Shown one piece after another: positions 50,622 to 59,121 of a DNA stretch of 64,000 nucleotides. Below the pieces are notes generated by a model. It ran no database searches, was not told where the DNA came from, and saw nothing but the letters and a program-made list of their open reading frames with translations. This DNA comes from Pigmentiphaga sp. (lineage in GTDB: Bacteria > Pseudomonadota > Gammaproteobacteria > Burkholderiales > Burkholderiaceae_B), in the NCBI GenBank assembly GCA_023228945.1, contig JALOAI010000016.1, forward strand, positions 62,001 through 126,000, written 5' to 3'. Both the position numbers and the translations under genes were made by a program. Numbering within the stretch: the stretch's first letter is position 1; each line of letters starts with the position of its first letter.

Positions 50622-51233
50622 CTACCAATCACTCGGCACAGCCCTGCCCTCTCGCCTTTGTTCATACAAAAATGGCTTAGCGGAGCCCTCGAGCGGCCGG
50701 TGGCGAATCTCCATCGACTGTTCCGCAAAAGGCCACTTCAGTTCGTTAGTGAGGCTGACGTCAGCCACGGCCTCGATCAGGAGCTCTACGATTTGCCGGT
50801 AATGGGGGCCGCCATCGCCGAGGATGATCGCCTTGAGCAGCGCGGTCCAATGCAAACGATTGACATGATCCACATCGGTGCCGGCCTCGATCAACGTGCG
50901 TATCGTCTCGACGTGGCCATGGCCGCGCGCGCCCGCATAGAGTTAAGGACTATCCTGAATGTTGTCTTTGGCATTGACGTCGGCGCCAGCGTCGATGAGC
51001 ACCTTGGCCGCCTTGACAGCGTTGGCGTGGGTGGCTGCCAGAAGCGCTGTGGCCCCACTGGCGTTGCGCGCATCAACCTCGGCTCTTTCAGCCAAAAGCC
51101 GCTCGACACCCATAGCGTCATTTCTTGCCGCTGCATTGTGCAATGGTGTGTCACTCATGGCCATTCCTGAAGTCGAGAAGCCAGCCGTCAGCAGCAATGC
51201 GACAGTGCCGGAAAGAAATCTACGACGAAACAT
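50622..51233 (-). pseudogene. Decayed copy of the ankyrin-deaminase module
   Basis: From an ATG at 51233 (FRRRFLSGTVALLLTAG) the frame closely follows the intact ankyrin gene at 59615-60283, then stops at 50943 (TAA) where the intact copy has Tyr (IQDSPYLY). Beyond the stop the similarity continues (LYAGARGH) but one ankyrin repeat of about 35 residues is missing. The frame then runs from ankyrin (IVELLIEAVADVS) straight into the last 35 residues of the deaminase (NELKWPFAEQSMEIRHRPLEG), ending at 50622. The ribosome site is also weakened (GGAAG versus GGAGG in the intact copy). It is a pseudogene produced by duplication, two deletions and a nonsense change. Confidence 0.85.
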
Positions 51234-51339
51234 GATGAACTTCCGTGGGCGACGGCGAGCACAAAATCCCTTGATCGACTTATGGGCCCACTCCGTGCTG
51301 CCGCCGATCGTCCGGGACGAAGACGCATAAAATACTTGA

Positions 51340-51350
51340 ACATTAAATGT
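51340..51350. promoter_or_regulatory. Conserved palindrome upstream of decayed module
   Basis: ACATT-A-AATGT lies within TTGAACATTAAATGTCCAG, a block that recurs 107-114 bases upstream of both the decayed and the intact (60397-60407) ankyrin genes. It is probably an operator or part of the promoter. Confidence 0.4.
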
Positions 51351-51516
51351 CCAGATAGTTCTCATCAGGTACAAAAGCACATCTCGGCTGTTGAGCCCAA
51401 TATGACTGGGGTCAGTGCCTGATTGATATAAGGTACGATACGCGGACGCCGCCAGCTTGACGCTGGCGACGCACCATGCCTCAACAGCTGTGCAATACTT
51501 TTCATAGGAATCCGTA

Positions 51517-52005
51517 ATGATTCGCAATTTTGTTCTTGCAACGGTACTACTAGCTCCAATCGCAGTGACCGCGCAACAACTGCCCACGGCACCGTACCTG
51601 CCCCTTGAACTCGCCACCCAGGCTGCAGACGCCGCCTTGAAGGCTTGTGCAGCCGAGAAGCACAACGTGAGCGTCGCCATCGTAGCTCGCGACGGTGCGA
51701 CCAAGGTGCTGCTTAAGGCGGATAACTCTGGTCCTCACACCGGGCAGAGCGCCACGGGTAAAGCTTTCACCTCAGCGGCCATGGGTCGCGATACCGCAGG
51801 CCTGGCCGGGTTTATTGCGGCTCAGCCGGCAAACGACGGCCTGCGCGACATGGATCCGCGAATGGTCATCCAAGGCGGTGGCTTGCCGATCCGGATCAAC
51901 AACGCCTTGGTTGGAGGCATCGGGGTGGGTGGCGCCCCCACGGGCGACATCGATGCCCTGTGTGCCGTCGCCGGCCTGAAGGCGATCGGCGCCGCGACGG
52001 AATAG
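51517..52005 (+). CDS. GlcG/HbpS-family protein, secreted
   Basis: 162 residues with AGGAA upstream. The signal peptide is MIRNFVLATVLLAPIAVTAQQ. The mature domain (LELATQAADAALKACAAEKHNVSVAIVARDGATKVLLKADNSGPHT, then KAFTSAAMGRDT, then INNALVGGIGVGGAPTGDIDALCAVAGLKAI) is the GlcG/HbpS fold, whose members bind haem or small organic acids. A signal peptide indicates a periplasmic or extracellular location. It stands alone between the decayed ankyrin copy and the IS mosaic, with no operon partner. Confidence 0.82.
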   Translation: MIRNFVLATVLLAPIAVTAQQLPTAPYLPLELATQAADAALKACAAEKHNVSVAIVARDGATKVLLKADNSGPHTGQSATGKAFTSAAMGRDTAGLAGFIAAQPANDGLRDMDPRMVIQGGGLPIRINNALVGGIGVGGAPTGDIDALCAVAGLKAIGAATE

Positions 52006-52285
52006 TACCGGCGTAGTCCCGCCATGACGGGGGCCGGATGAAGCCGGCAACTCATGACGCCGGCGCTACCCGGTGGTGGGGACACTCGATAGCCTGGACC
52101 TGTGAAACCGTCGCAGCCATTTCACGCTGACGGACGCGCAACTCTCCCAGCCCTTCAGCAGACTGGAGAGGAAGAAACAGAGCCCTCGATCTTGAAATCA
52201 CGCTCACCAGACCGAGCCGGAGGAGTGTTCCTCCAACGGATTCAGGGGCGAAATGGGTCTGCGCACCTTCTTGAACGGCAAGGTT

Positions 52286-52985
52286 TTAGTAACTCTCGCC
52301 CCTGATCTGTACGATATGTGCATGATGCAAGAGCCGGTCCAGCATGGCGGACACCAGCGCCTCATTTCATTGCCACCAAGTACATCATCCTATTGTCCGA
52401 AGGGCAGCTTCGACGTGGTGATGACCGAGCCCGCCTCATAGCGCTTGGCGATCACCTGGAAGAACAGGTTGGCCTGATCGCCAGTCATGGGCAAGTAACC
52501 GATCTCATCGACCATGAGCAGGCTGGGCCCTTGAATGGAGGGCCGCAAGAAAGGCTTGTCACGGCCCTGACGCTGTGCGGTTTCCAGTTGCAGCAGCAGA
52601 TCGGCCGCACTGATGAACCTGACCTTCAATCCGGCTTGAGCTGCCAGGTAGCCCAGGGAGATTGCCAGGTGCGTCTTGCCCACGCCGCTCGGACCCAGCA
52701 GCATGACGTTCTCGCGCCGCTCAACGAACGCGAGCGAAACCAGCTGCAAAATGACATCCCTGGGCGCGCCGGTGGCAACGGCAAAATCAAACGAGTCCAA
52801 TGTTTTGAGCGCTGGAAAGCCGGCCATCCGAGTCATCATTTGCTGGGTACGAACACGGCGAGCATGACACTCGGTGCGCAAAACGGCTTCCAGAAAGTCA
52901 GCATACGGCTGCTCGGCTTCTGCAGCAGACTGCGCCAGACACGGCCAGTCCCTTGCAATGCTGGCCAACTTCAGTTGTTGGCATA
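52286..52985 (-). pseudogene. IS21-family IstB-like ATPase, degenerate
   Basis: The minus-strand frame from about 52985 to 52390 encodes LKLASIARDWPCLAQSAAEA, then NVMLLGPSGVGKTHLAISLGYLA (Walker A), then SLLMVDEIGYLPMTGDQANLFFQVI (Walker B). These are the core of IstB, the ATP-dependent helper of IS21 transposition. It stops after SKLPFGQ, and the family's last part (ALVSAMLDRLLHHAHIVQIRG) continues in another frame down to 52286, with about ten residues lost at the join. The N-terminus is joined to unrelated sequence and no istA is present. It is a dead fragment. Confidence 0.85.
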
Positions 52986-52998
52986 GATGATGTATTCC

Positions 52999-53150
52999 AT
53001 TACGCTGGGCGTTGAAGCCGTGCGCGCAGGGGAAAGCGTCTGCTTCGGCTCGCTCGCTGAGATCGTCAGTTCGATGGCCAAGGCCGAGCGCGAGGGCAAC
53101 TTGGCGCAGCGCGTCCGCTTCCTCGCTCGTAACAGCCTGCTCATCGTTGC
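52999..53150 (+). pseudogene. Second IstB fragment, opposite orientation
   Basis: The plus strand reads ITLGVEAVRAGESVCFGSLA, then EIVSSMAKAEREGNLAQRVR, then FLARNSLLIV. This is the middle of a different IS21-type IstB, between Walker A and the DEIGYL block, breaking off just before Walker B. It abuts the truncated N-terminus of the minus-strand IstB remnant, so two IS21-type elements were joined or nested here. Confidence 0.65.
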
Positions 53151-53325
53151 CTGGCCATCTGCGCAACCGTCCGTCGTCTCTGAATCCTGCGCCCACCAAA
53201 TCAACTCGTCGGCACCCAGGACGTCCACCAAAGGAGCCCTGCCGATCGCCTCGCCGGCTGATCACCGCTAGAACAGGGTGGGGACAATTGCTTCGACATT
53301 TCTGGGGAAACCAGGTCCGACGTTG

Positions 53326-53565
53326 ACACGGCGAGCTTGAACTCGGCGCTCCAGGCATCCGCAGGGCGTTCGTTGCCAGGCGCGGCCACACCGGCAGACT
53401 GAGCTTCACGCCGCCAGACGTACAGCGTGGTCACCGTCACGTTGAACTCCTCGGCCAGCGCCGCAATCGGTTCGTTGCCCGGCGGCATCATCCGCTGCAG
53501 CACCGACTGCTTCAGTTCCTTCGAATAACGTATCTCTTCACTGCCCTTGCCCCGGGCTGAGCGTT
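53326..53565 (-). pseudogene. Transposase OrfA-like helix-turn-helix fragment
   Basis: A minus-strand frame reads NERSARGKGSEEIRYSKELK, then SVLQRMMPPGNEPIAALAEE, then FNVTVTTLYVWRREAQS and ADAWSAEFKLAV. This resembles the N-terminal DNA-binding part of IS3/IS911-type OrfA proteins. The frame is closed at its start by TAG and is cut after FKLAV, with no OrfB. It is a fragment inside the IS mosaic at 52.3-53.6 kb. Confidence 0.6.
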
Positions 53566-53667
53566 CATTCTAGAACGCGTTTATGCAGCAACTAGCTTGC
53601 TACCGGAGGGCCGGGAACCCTCCTCTCGGTCCGTGCATCCTCCCAGGGCAACACCGGCAGATCCGCC

Positions 53668-54582
53668 TCAAGCCAGAACCTGCTCGATCGGCTGTGAACC
53701 GTAGGGGGCGAAGTACCCCAGCAGCGCCCCGCGGCACGCCTCCACCGCCGGCGTCATGGGCTTGTCCTTGCGGTAATAGAGCATGAACGGACGATCCAGA
53801 ACGGGCCGTGACATCGGGATCAACGACAGGTTATGCATCCGCGTCATGGGTTTGACGTATCCCGTGCAGAGCGCCACGCCCGCGCCGCTGGCCACGAGGG
53901 CCAAGGCGGTGCTGGTATTGCTGACGACATAATGTGCCTTCAGCTTTACCGGCTCGGGCACGGAAACGCGGTAGCGCATCTCGGCGCTCTCGCCGATGAA
54001 GATGATGGCTTCGTCCTGAAGTTCGGGCCAGGCGACACTCTGTAAGTCGGCAAGCCTATGATCGGGGGTACACACCATATGCGCCCGCGACGTGAACACG
54101 TACTCTCGGCGTAGATCGTCCAAGCCGTCCATGCTGAAGGAGATGCCGATATCCGCCTCCTGGCGTTGCACCGCACCCAGGATATCTTCCGCGGTGACTT
54201 CGATGGGCTCCAGGCGGATCCCCGGCCAGAGCCGATGAAATTCCGCAAAGAAGCGGGTCAGCAATGTCCAGGTGATGACTTGCGTCGTCGCCACCCGTAC
54301 CACGCCGGATCGCTGGTCCGAAACGTCTTGCGCAATCCGCTCGACTTCCCGCAACGACGCTAGCATGTGTTCCACATGCGGCAGCATCAAGGCGCCGCTT
54401 TGGTTCAAGGCCACTTTACGAGTGGTGCGCTCGAACACCCGAAATCCCCAGGTGGCCTCCAGATCCCGTATCAACAGGCTCAGCGCCGACGACGTGACAT
54501 GCAAGCCCTCGGCCGCTTCGACAAAGGAGCCCGAACGGGCAATGGCGCAGAACGCGCGATAGTGACGAAGAGACAAACGCAT
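53668..54582 (-). CDS. LysR-family transcriptional regulator
   Basis: 304 residues. The N-terminal helix-turn-helix spans about residues 3-60 (LRHYRAFCAIARSGSFVEAAEGLHVTSSALSLLIRDLE), followed by the effector-binding domain (VVRVATTQVITWTLLTRFFA onward). It is divergent from the hydratase-Bug-CoA-transferase operon with a 133-base intergenic region. That region carries a direct repeat of GCAATCTTA at 54584 and 54602 near the regulator's own start. It is presumably the regulator of that operon, responding to a carboxylate or CoA-pathway intermediate. Confidence 0.93.
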   Translation of the reverse strand: MRLSLRHYRAFCAIARSGSFVEAAEGLHVTSSALSLLIRDLEATWGFRVFERTTRKVALNQSGALMLPHVEHMLASLREVERIAQDVSDQRSGVVRVATTQVITWTLLTRFFAEFHRLWPGIRLEPIEVTAEDILGAVQRQEADIGISFSMDGLDDLRREYVFTSRAHMVCTPDHRLADLQSVAWPELQDEAIIFIGESAEMRYRVSVPEPVKLKAHYVVSNTSTALALVASGAGVALCTGYVKPMTRMHNLSLIPMSRPVLDRPFMLYYRKDKPMTPAVEACRGALLGYFAPYGSQPIEQVLA

Positions 54583-54583
54583 C

Positions 54584-54610
54584 GCAATCTTAATTACTTA
54601 GGCAATCTTA
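54584..54610. promoter_or_regulatory. Direct repeats in the LysR/hydratase divergent region
   Basis: GCAATCTTA occurs at 54584-54592 and again at 54602-54610, 18 bases apart, immediately upstream of the LysR start codon. This spacing puts both on one DNA face (under two turns) and suggests the LysR recognition site; autoregulation is likely. Confidence 0.4.
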
Positions 54611-54715
54611 TCAATCCCCAAGAATAACTCGTTTTACCTTATCTTTTCTTCCTCTTAGACTTCATCGCTTCAAGTCCGATACCGAACGACCATTGTCAAC
54701 TTCGAGGAGAGTTCG

Positions 54716-55456
54716 TTGAACGCACCACTCATCCTGAGCGAGTCCGCCGGGGGCATCACCACCCTCACCCTGAACCGCCCAACCAAGCGCAACGCGTTTA
54801 CCCACGAGATGTGCGAACAGCTTCGCGACGAACTCCGGCGCTTCGAGGCGTCCGACAATCGAGTTCTCGTCCTGGCGGCTAACGGGCCGGTGTTTACCGC
54901 CGGCGCCGACCTTGGCGATCCGCCCTCGCAGTTCTGGAAAGCCTTGCCCGGACTCGGCATCGACGTGACGAAACCGACCATCGCGGCGATCGAAGGGCCG
55001 GTGGTCGGCATGGGCGTCGCCATCCTCGGCTTCTTCGACCTCTGCGTCGCGAGCGAGGAAGCCAGCCTGCTCTATCCCGAAGCCAAGGTCGGCGTTGCCG
55101 CCGGCCTGATCTCAGCCCTGAGCTGCCGCATTCCTCACAAGATCGCTCTCGAACTCATGCTGCTGGGCGAAGCCATTCCCGCCCGGCGCGCCTACGAGGT
55201 CGGTTTCGTCAACCGCTTGACCCCAAAAGGGATGGCCTTGAAGGAAGCACAAAAGTTGGCGCAAAGCCTTGCCGATAACGCGCCGCTGGTCATGTCGTTC
55301 CTGAAGCGGATGGTCAATGCCACCTTGCCGCACAGCCCCGTGGAGAACATGTACCAGACACAGTTCGAGGCCGAGATCGTTGCCGCCAGCCAGGACGCCC
55401 AGGAGGGGCTCCAAGCCTTTCGCGAGAAACGCCGTCCGAACTTTACCGGCCGATAA
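54716..55456 (+). CDS. Enoyl-CoA hydratase/isomerase family protein
   Basis: 246 residues from a TTG at 54716 (GAGGAG upstream). The crotonase fold is clear: TLTLNRPTKRNAFTHEMCEQL, then VLVLAANGPVFTAGADLGDPP (oxyanion-hole loop, usually FCAGADL), then KPTIAAIEGPVVGMGVAILGFFDLCVASEEASLLYPEAKVG. The last motif places Glu/Pro where crotonase has its catalytic Glu. It is the first gene of an operon with a Bug binding protein and a CaiB-type CoA transferase, a common set for import and degradation of a carboxylic acid through its CoA ester. Confidence 0.9.
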   Translation: MNAPLILSESAGGITTLTLNRPTKRNAFTHEMCEQLRDELRRFEASDNRVLVLAANGPVFTAGADLGDPPSQFWKALPGLGIDVTKPTIAAIEGPVVGMGVAILGFFDLCVASEEASLLYPEAKVGVAAGLISALSCRIPHKIALELMLLGEAIPARRAYEVGFVNRLTPKGMALKEAQKLAQSLADNAPLVMSFLKRMVNATLPHSPVENMYQTQFEAEIVAASQDAQEGLQAFREKRRPNFTGR

Positions 55457-55520
55457 GGCTCACGTCCCGGCAACGCCCTTCCATCGATCTCTAGCAAAAG
55501 ACACACTCCAGGAGGCATCC

Positions 55521-56537
55521 ATGCCCAAGCCGTTCAACCCCGGCCGTACGTCCACGAAAGGTCGTCGCCGCCACTTCCTCTCGACTCTCGCCGCAAGCTT
55601 GGCGCTCGCCACCCTTGGCACCCTGGGCGAGGCCCGGGCCGACAGTTGGCCCAGCAAACCGGTTACCGTGATTTCCCCCTACAACCCTGGTGGCACCAAC
55701 GATATCGTCGCTCGTCTTCTCGCCGACAAGCTGAGCCAGAAACTGGGGCAGCCCTTCGTGGTGCAGAACCGTCCAGGCGCGGGTGGCTCGATCGGCGTCA
55801 CCGCCACGATCCGCGCTGAACCCGATGGTTATACGCTACTGCTGGCCAATAACGGTGCCTTGATCGTCCAATCCGTCATGCGCGAGCCCAGCCCCTACGA
55901 TCCGGCCAAGGAACTCACCGCCATCGCCAAGGCGGCAGATTCTCAGATGTATATGGGCATCAGCACAACGGTTCCGGCAACCACGGTTCCCGAGTTCCTG
56001 GCCTATGCCAAAGCCAACCCGGGGCAACTCAACTACAGTTCGGCCGGCGTCGGGTCGTTCGGCAGCCTGTTGGCCGAAGCGCTCAACCTGAACGCCAATA
56101 TCGACATCGTGCATGTCCCGTCCAACGGTAGCGCAGCGGCTCTGACCGAACTCATGGCCGGGCGCGTCCACATGATGATGGATCCCGTCGTCCTCAATCA
56201 ACGCGAAGGCGATCGCGTCCGCGTTCTGGCCACGACAGGCTCAAGCCGCATCCCCGCCTATCCCGACATCCCGACGCTGGAGGAAGCCGGCGGTCCGGCG
56301 CTCGACATCACCGGCTGGTTCGGTCTGCTGGGCCCTGCCGATCTACCCGAAGGCGTCGTCGAGAAGCTCGAAGCCAGTGTCGCCGAGATCCTGCAAACAA
56401 GCGAGGCACAGAACATCCTGGCCAATGCGGGCGTAGTGCCGGTCTTCCTCGATAGCGAGAGCTTCCAGCAACTCATCGCCGGCGACCAAGAACGCTACCG
56501 AGAAATCAAAGACCGGGCGAACCTGGTCATCGAGTAA
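55521..56537 (+). CDS. Bug-family (TctC-like) solute-binding protein
   Basis: 338 residues from the ATG at 55521 with AGGAGG at ideal distance. A long signal peptide (FLSTLAASLALATLGTLGEA, cleaved near ARA-DS) is followed by WPSKPVTVISPYNPGGTNDIVARLLADKLSQKLGQPFVVQNRPGAGG, the Bug family signature. It is periplasmic and binds a carboxylate. No TctA/TctB permease lies nearby, as for most Bug proteins of Bordetella relatives, which may share a distant transporter. Context says its ligand feeds the flanking CoA enzymes. Confidence 0.94.
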   Translation: MPKPFNPGRTSTKGRRRHFLSTLAASLALATLGTLGEARADSWPSKPVTVISPYNPGGTNDIVARLLADKLSQKLGQPFVVQNRPGAGGSIGVTATIRAEPDGYTLLLANNGALIVQSVMREPSPYDPAKELTAIAKAADSQMYMGISTTVPATTVPEFLAYAKANPGQLNYSSAGVGSFGSLLAEALNLNANIDIVHVPSNGSAAALTELMAGRVHMMMDPVVLNQREGDRVRVLATTGSSRIPAYPDIPTLEEAGGPALDITGWFGLLGPADLPEGVVEKLEASVAEILQTSEAQNILANAGVVPVFLDSESFQQLIAGDQERYREIKDRANLVIE

Positions 56538-56636
56538 TAACTGAGATGAAACCGACCTCCGTGCCAGGCGCCGCCGCCAAGATTGGGCACCCGTTTCATC
56601 GGCTGCGGGTGGCGCGCAGCGCAATGGATAACTGAT

Positions 56637-57863
56637 ATGAACACCCATCCATCCATTCTGAGCGGTATCAAGGTTCTCGACCTCACCCGGGTGCTCGCTG
56701 GCCCCTGGTGCACCCAGTCACTGGCAGATCTGGGGGCTACCGTCTACAAGATCGAGCGCCCGGAGATTGGCGACGAAATGCGCCACTCGCCACCGTTTTT
56801 GCACGACCCCGACGGCAGTCGCTCGAAGGATTCCGTACCTTATCTTTGCGTCAACCGCGGCAAGCATTCGCTCACCATCGACTTCACTCGGCCCGAAGGA
56901 CGGCGCATTTTGCGTGAACTGGTGTTGCAATGCGATGTCCTGGTCGAGAATTTCAAGGTCGGCGACCTCAAGCGCCACGGCCTGGACTATGACTCTCTCA
57001 AAGAAATCCATCCGGAACTGGTGTATTGCTCGATCACGGGCTATGGGCAGGACGGGCCGATGGCCTCGCTGCCGGGCTATGACCCGGTCTTTCAGGCGAT
57101 ATCGGGCATCATGAGCACTTGCGGCCTGCCCGACGGCGTCCCGGGAGGCGGCCCCATGCGTTCCATGGTGTCCCTGGTCGACGTCATGACCGGGATGATG
57201 TCGACCAGCGCCATCCTGGCGGCATTATTCCATCGTGAGCGTACCGGCGAAGGTCAGTATATCGACATGGCCTTGCTCGACGTCGCTCTCGCCTCCACCG
57301 CCCACCTGGGACAGAACTACCTGAGCACCGGCAAACTGCCACAACGCGCCGGCAACGGCAGCCTGCTGTTTGCGCCCTCCGGCTGCTTCCCCTGCCTGGA
57401 GGGCGAAGTGTTTATCCAAATCGGCAACGACTTGCAATGGCGACGGCTGTGCCAAGCCCTGGAGCGCGACGACTGGCTGAATGACTCGCGCTTTGAAACC
57501 AATGGCCAAAGGATGGAACATATCCCTGAACTCAACGCCGCGGTTTCGGCCGTGACGCGCCAATGGGACAAGCACCTCCTGGCCGATAAACTCGGCGCCG
57601 CCGGCGTTCCTTGCGGCCCGGTCAATACGCTGGACCAGGCCTTCGCTCACCCGCAGGCGGTGCATCGGGGCATCCGGATCGAGATCGACCATGAAATCCA
57701 TGGCAGTATCCCCTTTATCCGCAACCCCATGCAGTTCTCCAAAACGCCGCCCAGCCACCGGCCACCGCCACGCTTTGGCGCGGATACCGAGGCCGTGCTG
57801 CGGGCGGAGCTGGGGCTATCCGGGGAAGACGTAGCGCGGCTGCGCCAGGCCGATGTGGTGTAA
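56637..57863 (+). CDS. CaiB/BaiF (class III) CoA-transferase
   Basis: 408 residues from the ATG at 56637. ILSGIKVLDLTRVLAGPWCTQSLADLGATVYKIERPEIGDE is the conserved N-terminus, and LKRHGLDYDSL / GYGQDGPMASLPGYDPVFQAISG contains the catalytic-Asp region (GYDPVFQA). These enzymes form an aspartyl-CoA intermediate and move CoA between carboxylates such as succinyl-CoA and an incoming acid. It is third in the operon after the hydratase and Bug genes and presumably activates the imported acid. No terminator is obvious downstream. Confidence 0.93.
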   Translation: MNTHPSILSGIKVLDLTRVLAGPWCTQSLADLGATVYKIERPEIGDEMRHSPPFLHDPDGSRSKDSVPYLCVNRGKHSLTIDFTRPEGRRILRELVLQCDVLVENFKVGDLKRHGLDYDSLKEIHPELVYCSITGYGQDGPMASLPGYDPVFQAISGIMSTCGLPDGVPGGGPMRSMVSLVDVMTGMMSTSAILAALFHRERTGEGQYIDMALLDVALASTAHLGQNYLSTGKLPQRAGNGSLLFAPSGCFPCLEGEVFIQIGNDLQWRRLCQALERDDWLNDSRFETNGQRMEHIPELNAAVSAVTRQWDKHLLADKLGAAGVPCGPVNTLDQAFAHPQAVHRGIRIEIDHEIHGSIPFIRNPMQFSKTPPSHRPPPRFGADTEAVLRAELGLSGEDVARLRQADVV

Positions 57864-58019
57864 CCACACGGCGCAATGTCGGGGTTCCGCGGTGCTTGCT
57901 GCGTCTGCCGTGTTGCTTATGCGTGGGCGCCCGGCCTGGACGCCAGCCGCCATGACGCAAACGCATCGGCTGCGTCGGATGCGGGTGCGTCGTTGTACAT
58001 GGCCGCGCCTCGGCACTGG

Positions 58020-58295
58020 CTACTGGATGGCTCTAATAGCGTCCGCCTCGATTTTCGGCGGACGCTTACGGCTTGTATCAACCTCGCCGATCAATTCCAC
58101 CTTCGTCGTTTCGTCGATGGGCTGCCCGGTAAAATGCCGGGCCTTTATCTTTATCTTCGCTACGATCTCCGCCGTGCCATCCGAAAAAATATATTTGTCG
58201 TGTGCGGTCTGGCGTAGCAGATACTCCTGCAGCGAGCCACCGCATGAGCTTTGCCGAGCGTAGCAAAATGGGAAAATCATGAGATTCACCTGCAA
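58020..58295 (-). pseudogene. BOF-family (YgiW/YdeI-like OB-fold) remnant, 5'-truncated
   Basis: The open frame of 91 codons reads LQEYLLRQTAHDKYIFSDGT, then AEIVAKIKIKARHFTGQPID, then ETTKVELIGEVDTS. This matches the second half of small periplasmic BOF (YgiW/YdeI/NirD-type) stress proteins, in which xYxFxDGTGEI is the signature. The signal peptide and first part of the OB-fold are absent and the N-terminal 18 residues look random, so it is probably a remnant. A short functional form cannot be excluded. Confidence 0.5.
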
Positions 58296-58336
58296 GCCTT
58301 ATCGAGCTTGATGCCGCTCCTTTTCTTCATCACAAA

Positions 58337-58861
58337 TCAAAGTCCGAAAATGGAGTTTGCTCTGGGGCGCAGGATTCTGCCGACGCAGATCGCCGTGCCT
58401 ACGCCAATCAATGCCCCACCGGCAATATCGACAGGATAGTGTACGCCCAGATAGATCCTGGACCAGCCGATCGCGAGCGCCAGGGCAAAAAATGCGAGAC
58501 CGGTCTTTATATACCTGCCTTGCAAGAATGATGCGGCGAAAATCATCATAAACATCATGTGATTGCTTGGAAAAGAAGCATTGTCTTTATGTTCCAGCAA
58601 CACATGCCCCACAGAATCTACAAAAGGGCGAGGGCTATAGGCATAGCGACCCAGAAGCCAGCTAATCGCTGCAGCGACTAGCGCTGCGATTACAGTGACG
58701 AACAAGGTAGCACGCAAACGTGCATTGCCAAAGACAAAAGCAACACCACAGTATGCCATCAGACAATAGGGAGCATATTTACTGAAAAACAGAGCCAGTG
58801 AAACCACTAGAGGACTGGGGCTGCTGCCGGCGTTCAATGCCGAGAACATCAAAAAATTCAT
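58337..58861 (-). CDS. Undecaprenyl-diphosphatase (PAP2 superfamily, BcrC-like)
   Basis: 174 residues from the ATG at 58861. Five to six membrane segments surround the PAP2 signature: SPRPFVD (motif 1, RP), SFPSNHMMF (motif 2, PSxH) and SRIYLGVHYPVDIAGG (motif 3, SR-x5-H-x3-D). BcrC-like enzymes dephosphorylate undecaprenyl diphosphate in cell-wall and glycan synthesis and give bacitracin resistance. The local base composition is more AT-rich than the surrounding sequence, which suggests acquisition by transfer. It has no operon partners; the BOF remnant lies downstream. Confidence 0.88.
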   Translation of the reverse strand: MNFLMFSALNAGSSPSPLVVSLALFFSKYAPYCLMAYCGVAFVFGNARLRATLFVTVIAALVAAAISWLLGRYAYSPRPFVDSVGHVLLEHKDNASFPSNHMMFMMIFAASFLQGRYIKTGLAFFALALAIGWSRIYLGVHYPVDIAGGALIGVGTAICVGRILRPRANSIFGL

Positions 58862-58925
58862 GAACTTAAAGTCTCCCTGACAGGGCACGACCGGTAAAAC
58901 CACAAGCCAAAAAAAAACCGCTGGG

Positions 58926-59060
58926 TTAACAGGCTGATGATAAATTCCAAGCGGCCGTAGCCTGAACGAAACGGGATCGCGAGGCCTGGCTCTTCCTCAT
59001 CAGCCTGATAGGCTTGACGTATCCTTTACAAAGCGCCATGCCCGCACTCCAGGACGTTGG
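58926..59060 (-). pseudogene. LysR-regulator C-terminal remnant
   Basis: On the minus strand the segment GMALCKGYVKPIRLMRKSQA resembles the end region of the intact LysR protein at 53668-54582 (GVALCTGYVKPMTRMHNLSL). The surrounding frame is not LysR-like and there is no start. It is a short fragment of a related regulator, which may point to rearrangement between the 53-kb and 59-kb sites. Confidence 0.5.
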
Positions 59061-59121
59061 CGTTTGCAGTATGCGCTTCGAGACAGGCCTTGATGGCGCC
59101 ACGAGAACGGCAAGCAAGCAC

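Noticed and set aside
53571..53680. Possible group II intron or other ribozyme remnant
   Set aside because: A GGAGGG/CCCTCC stem with a GAGAGGAGGGTTCC stretch is suggestive, but no domain V or maturase could be identified.
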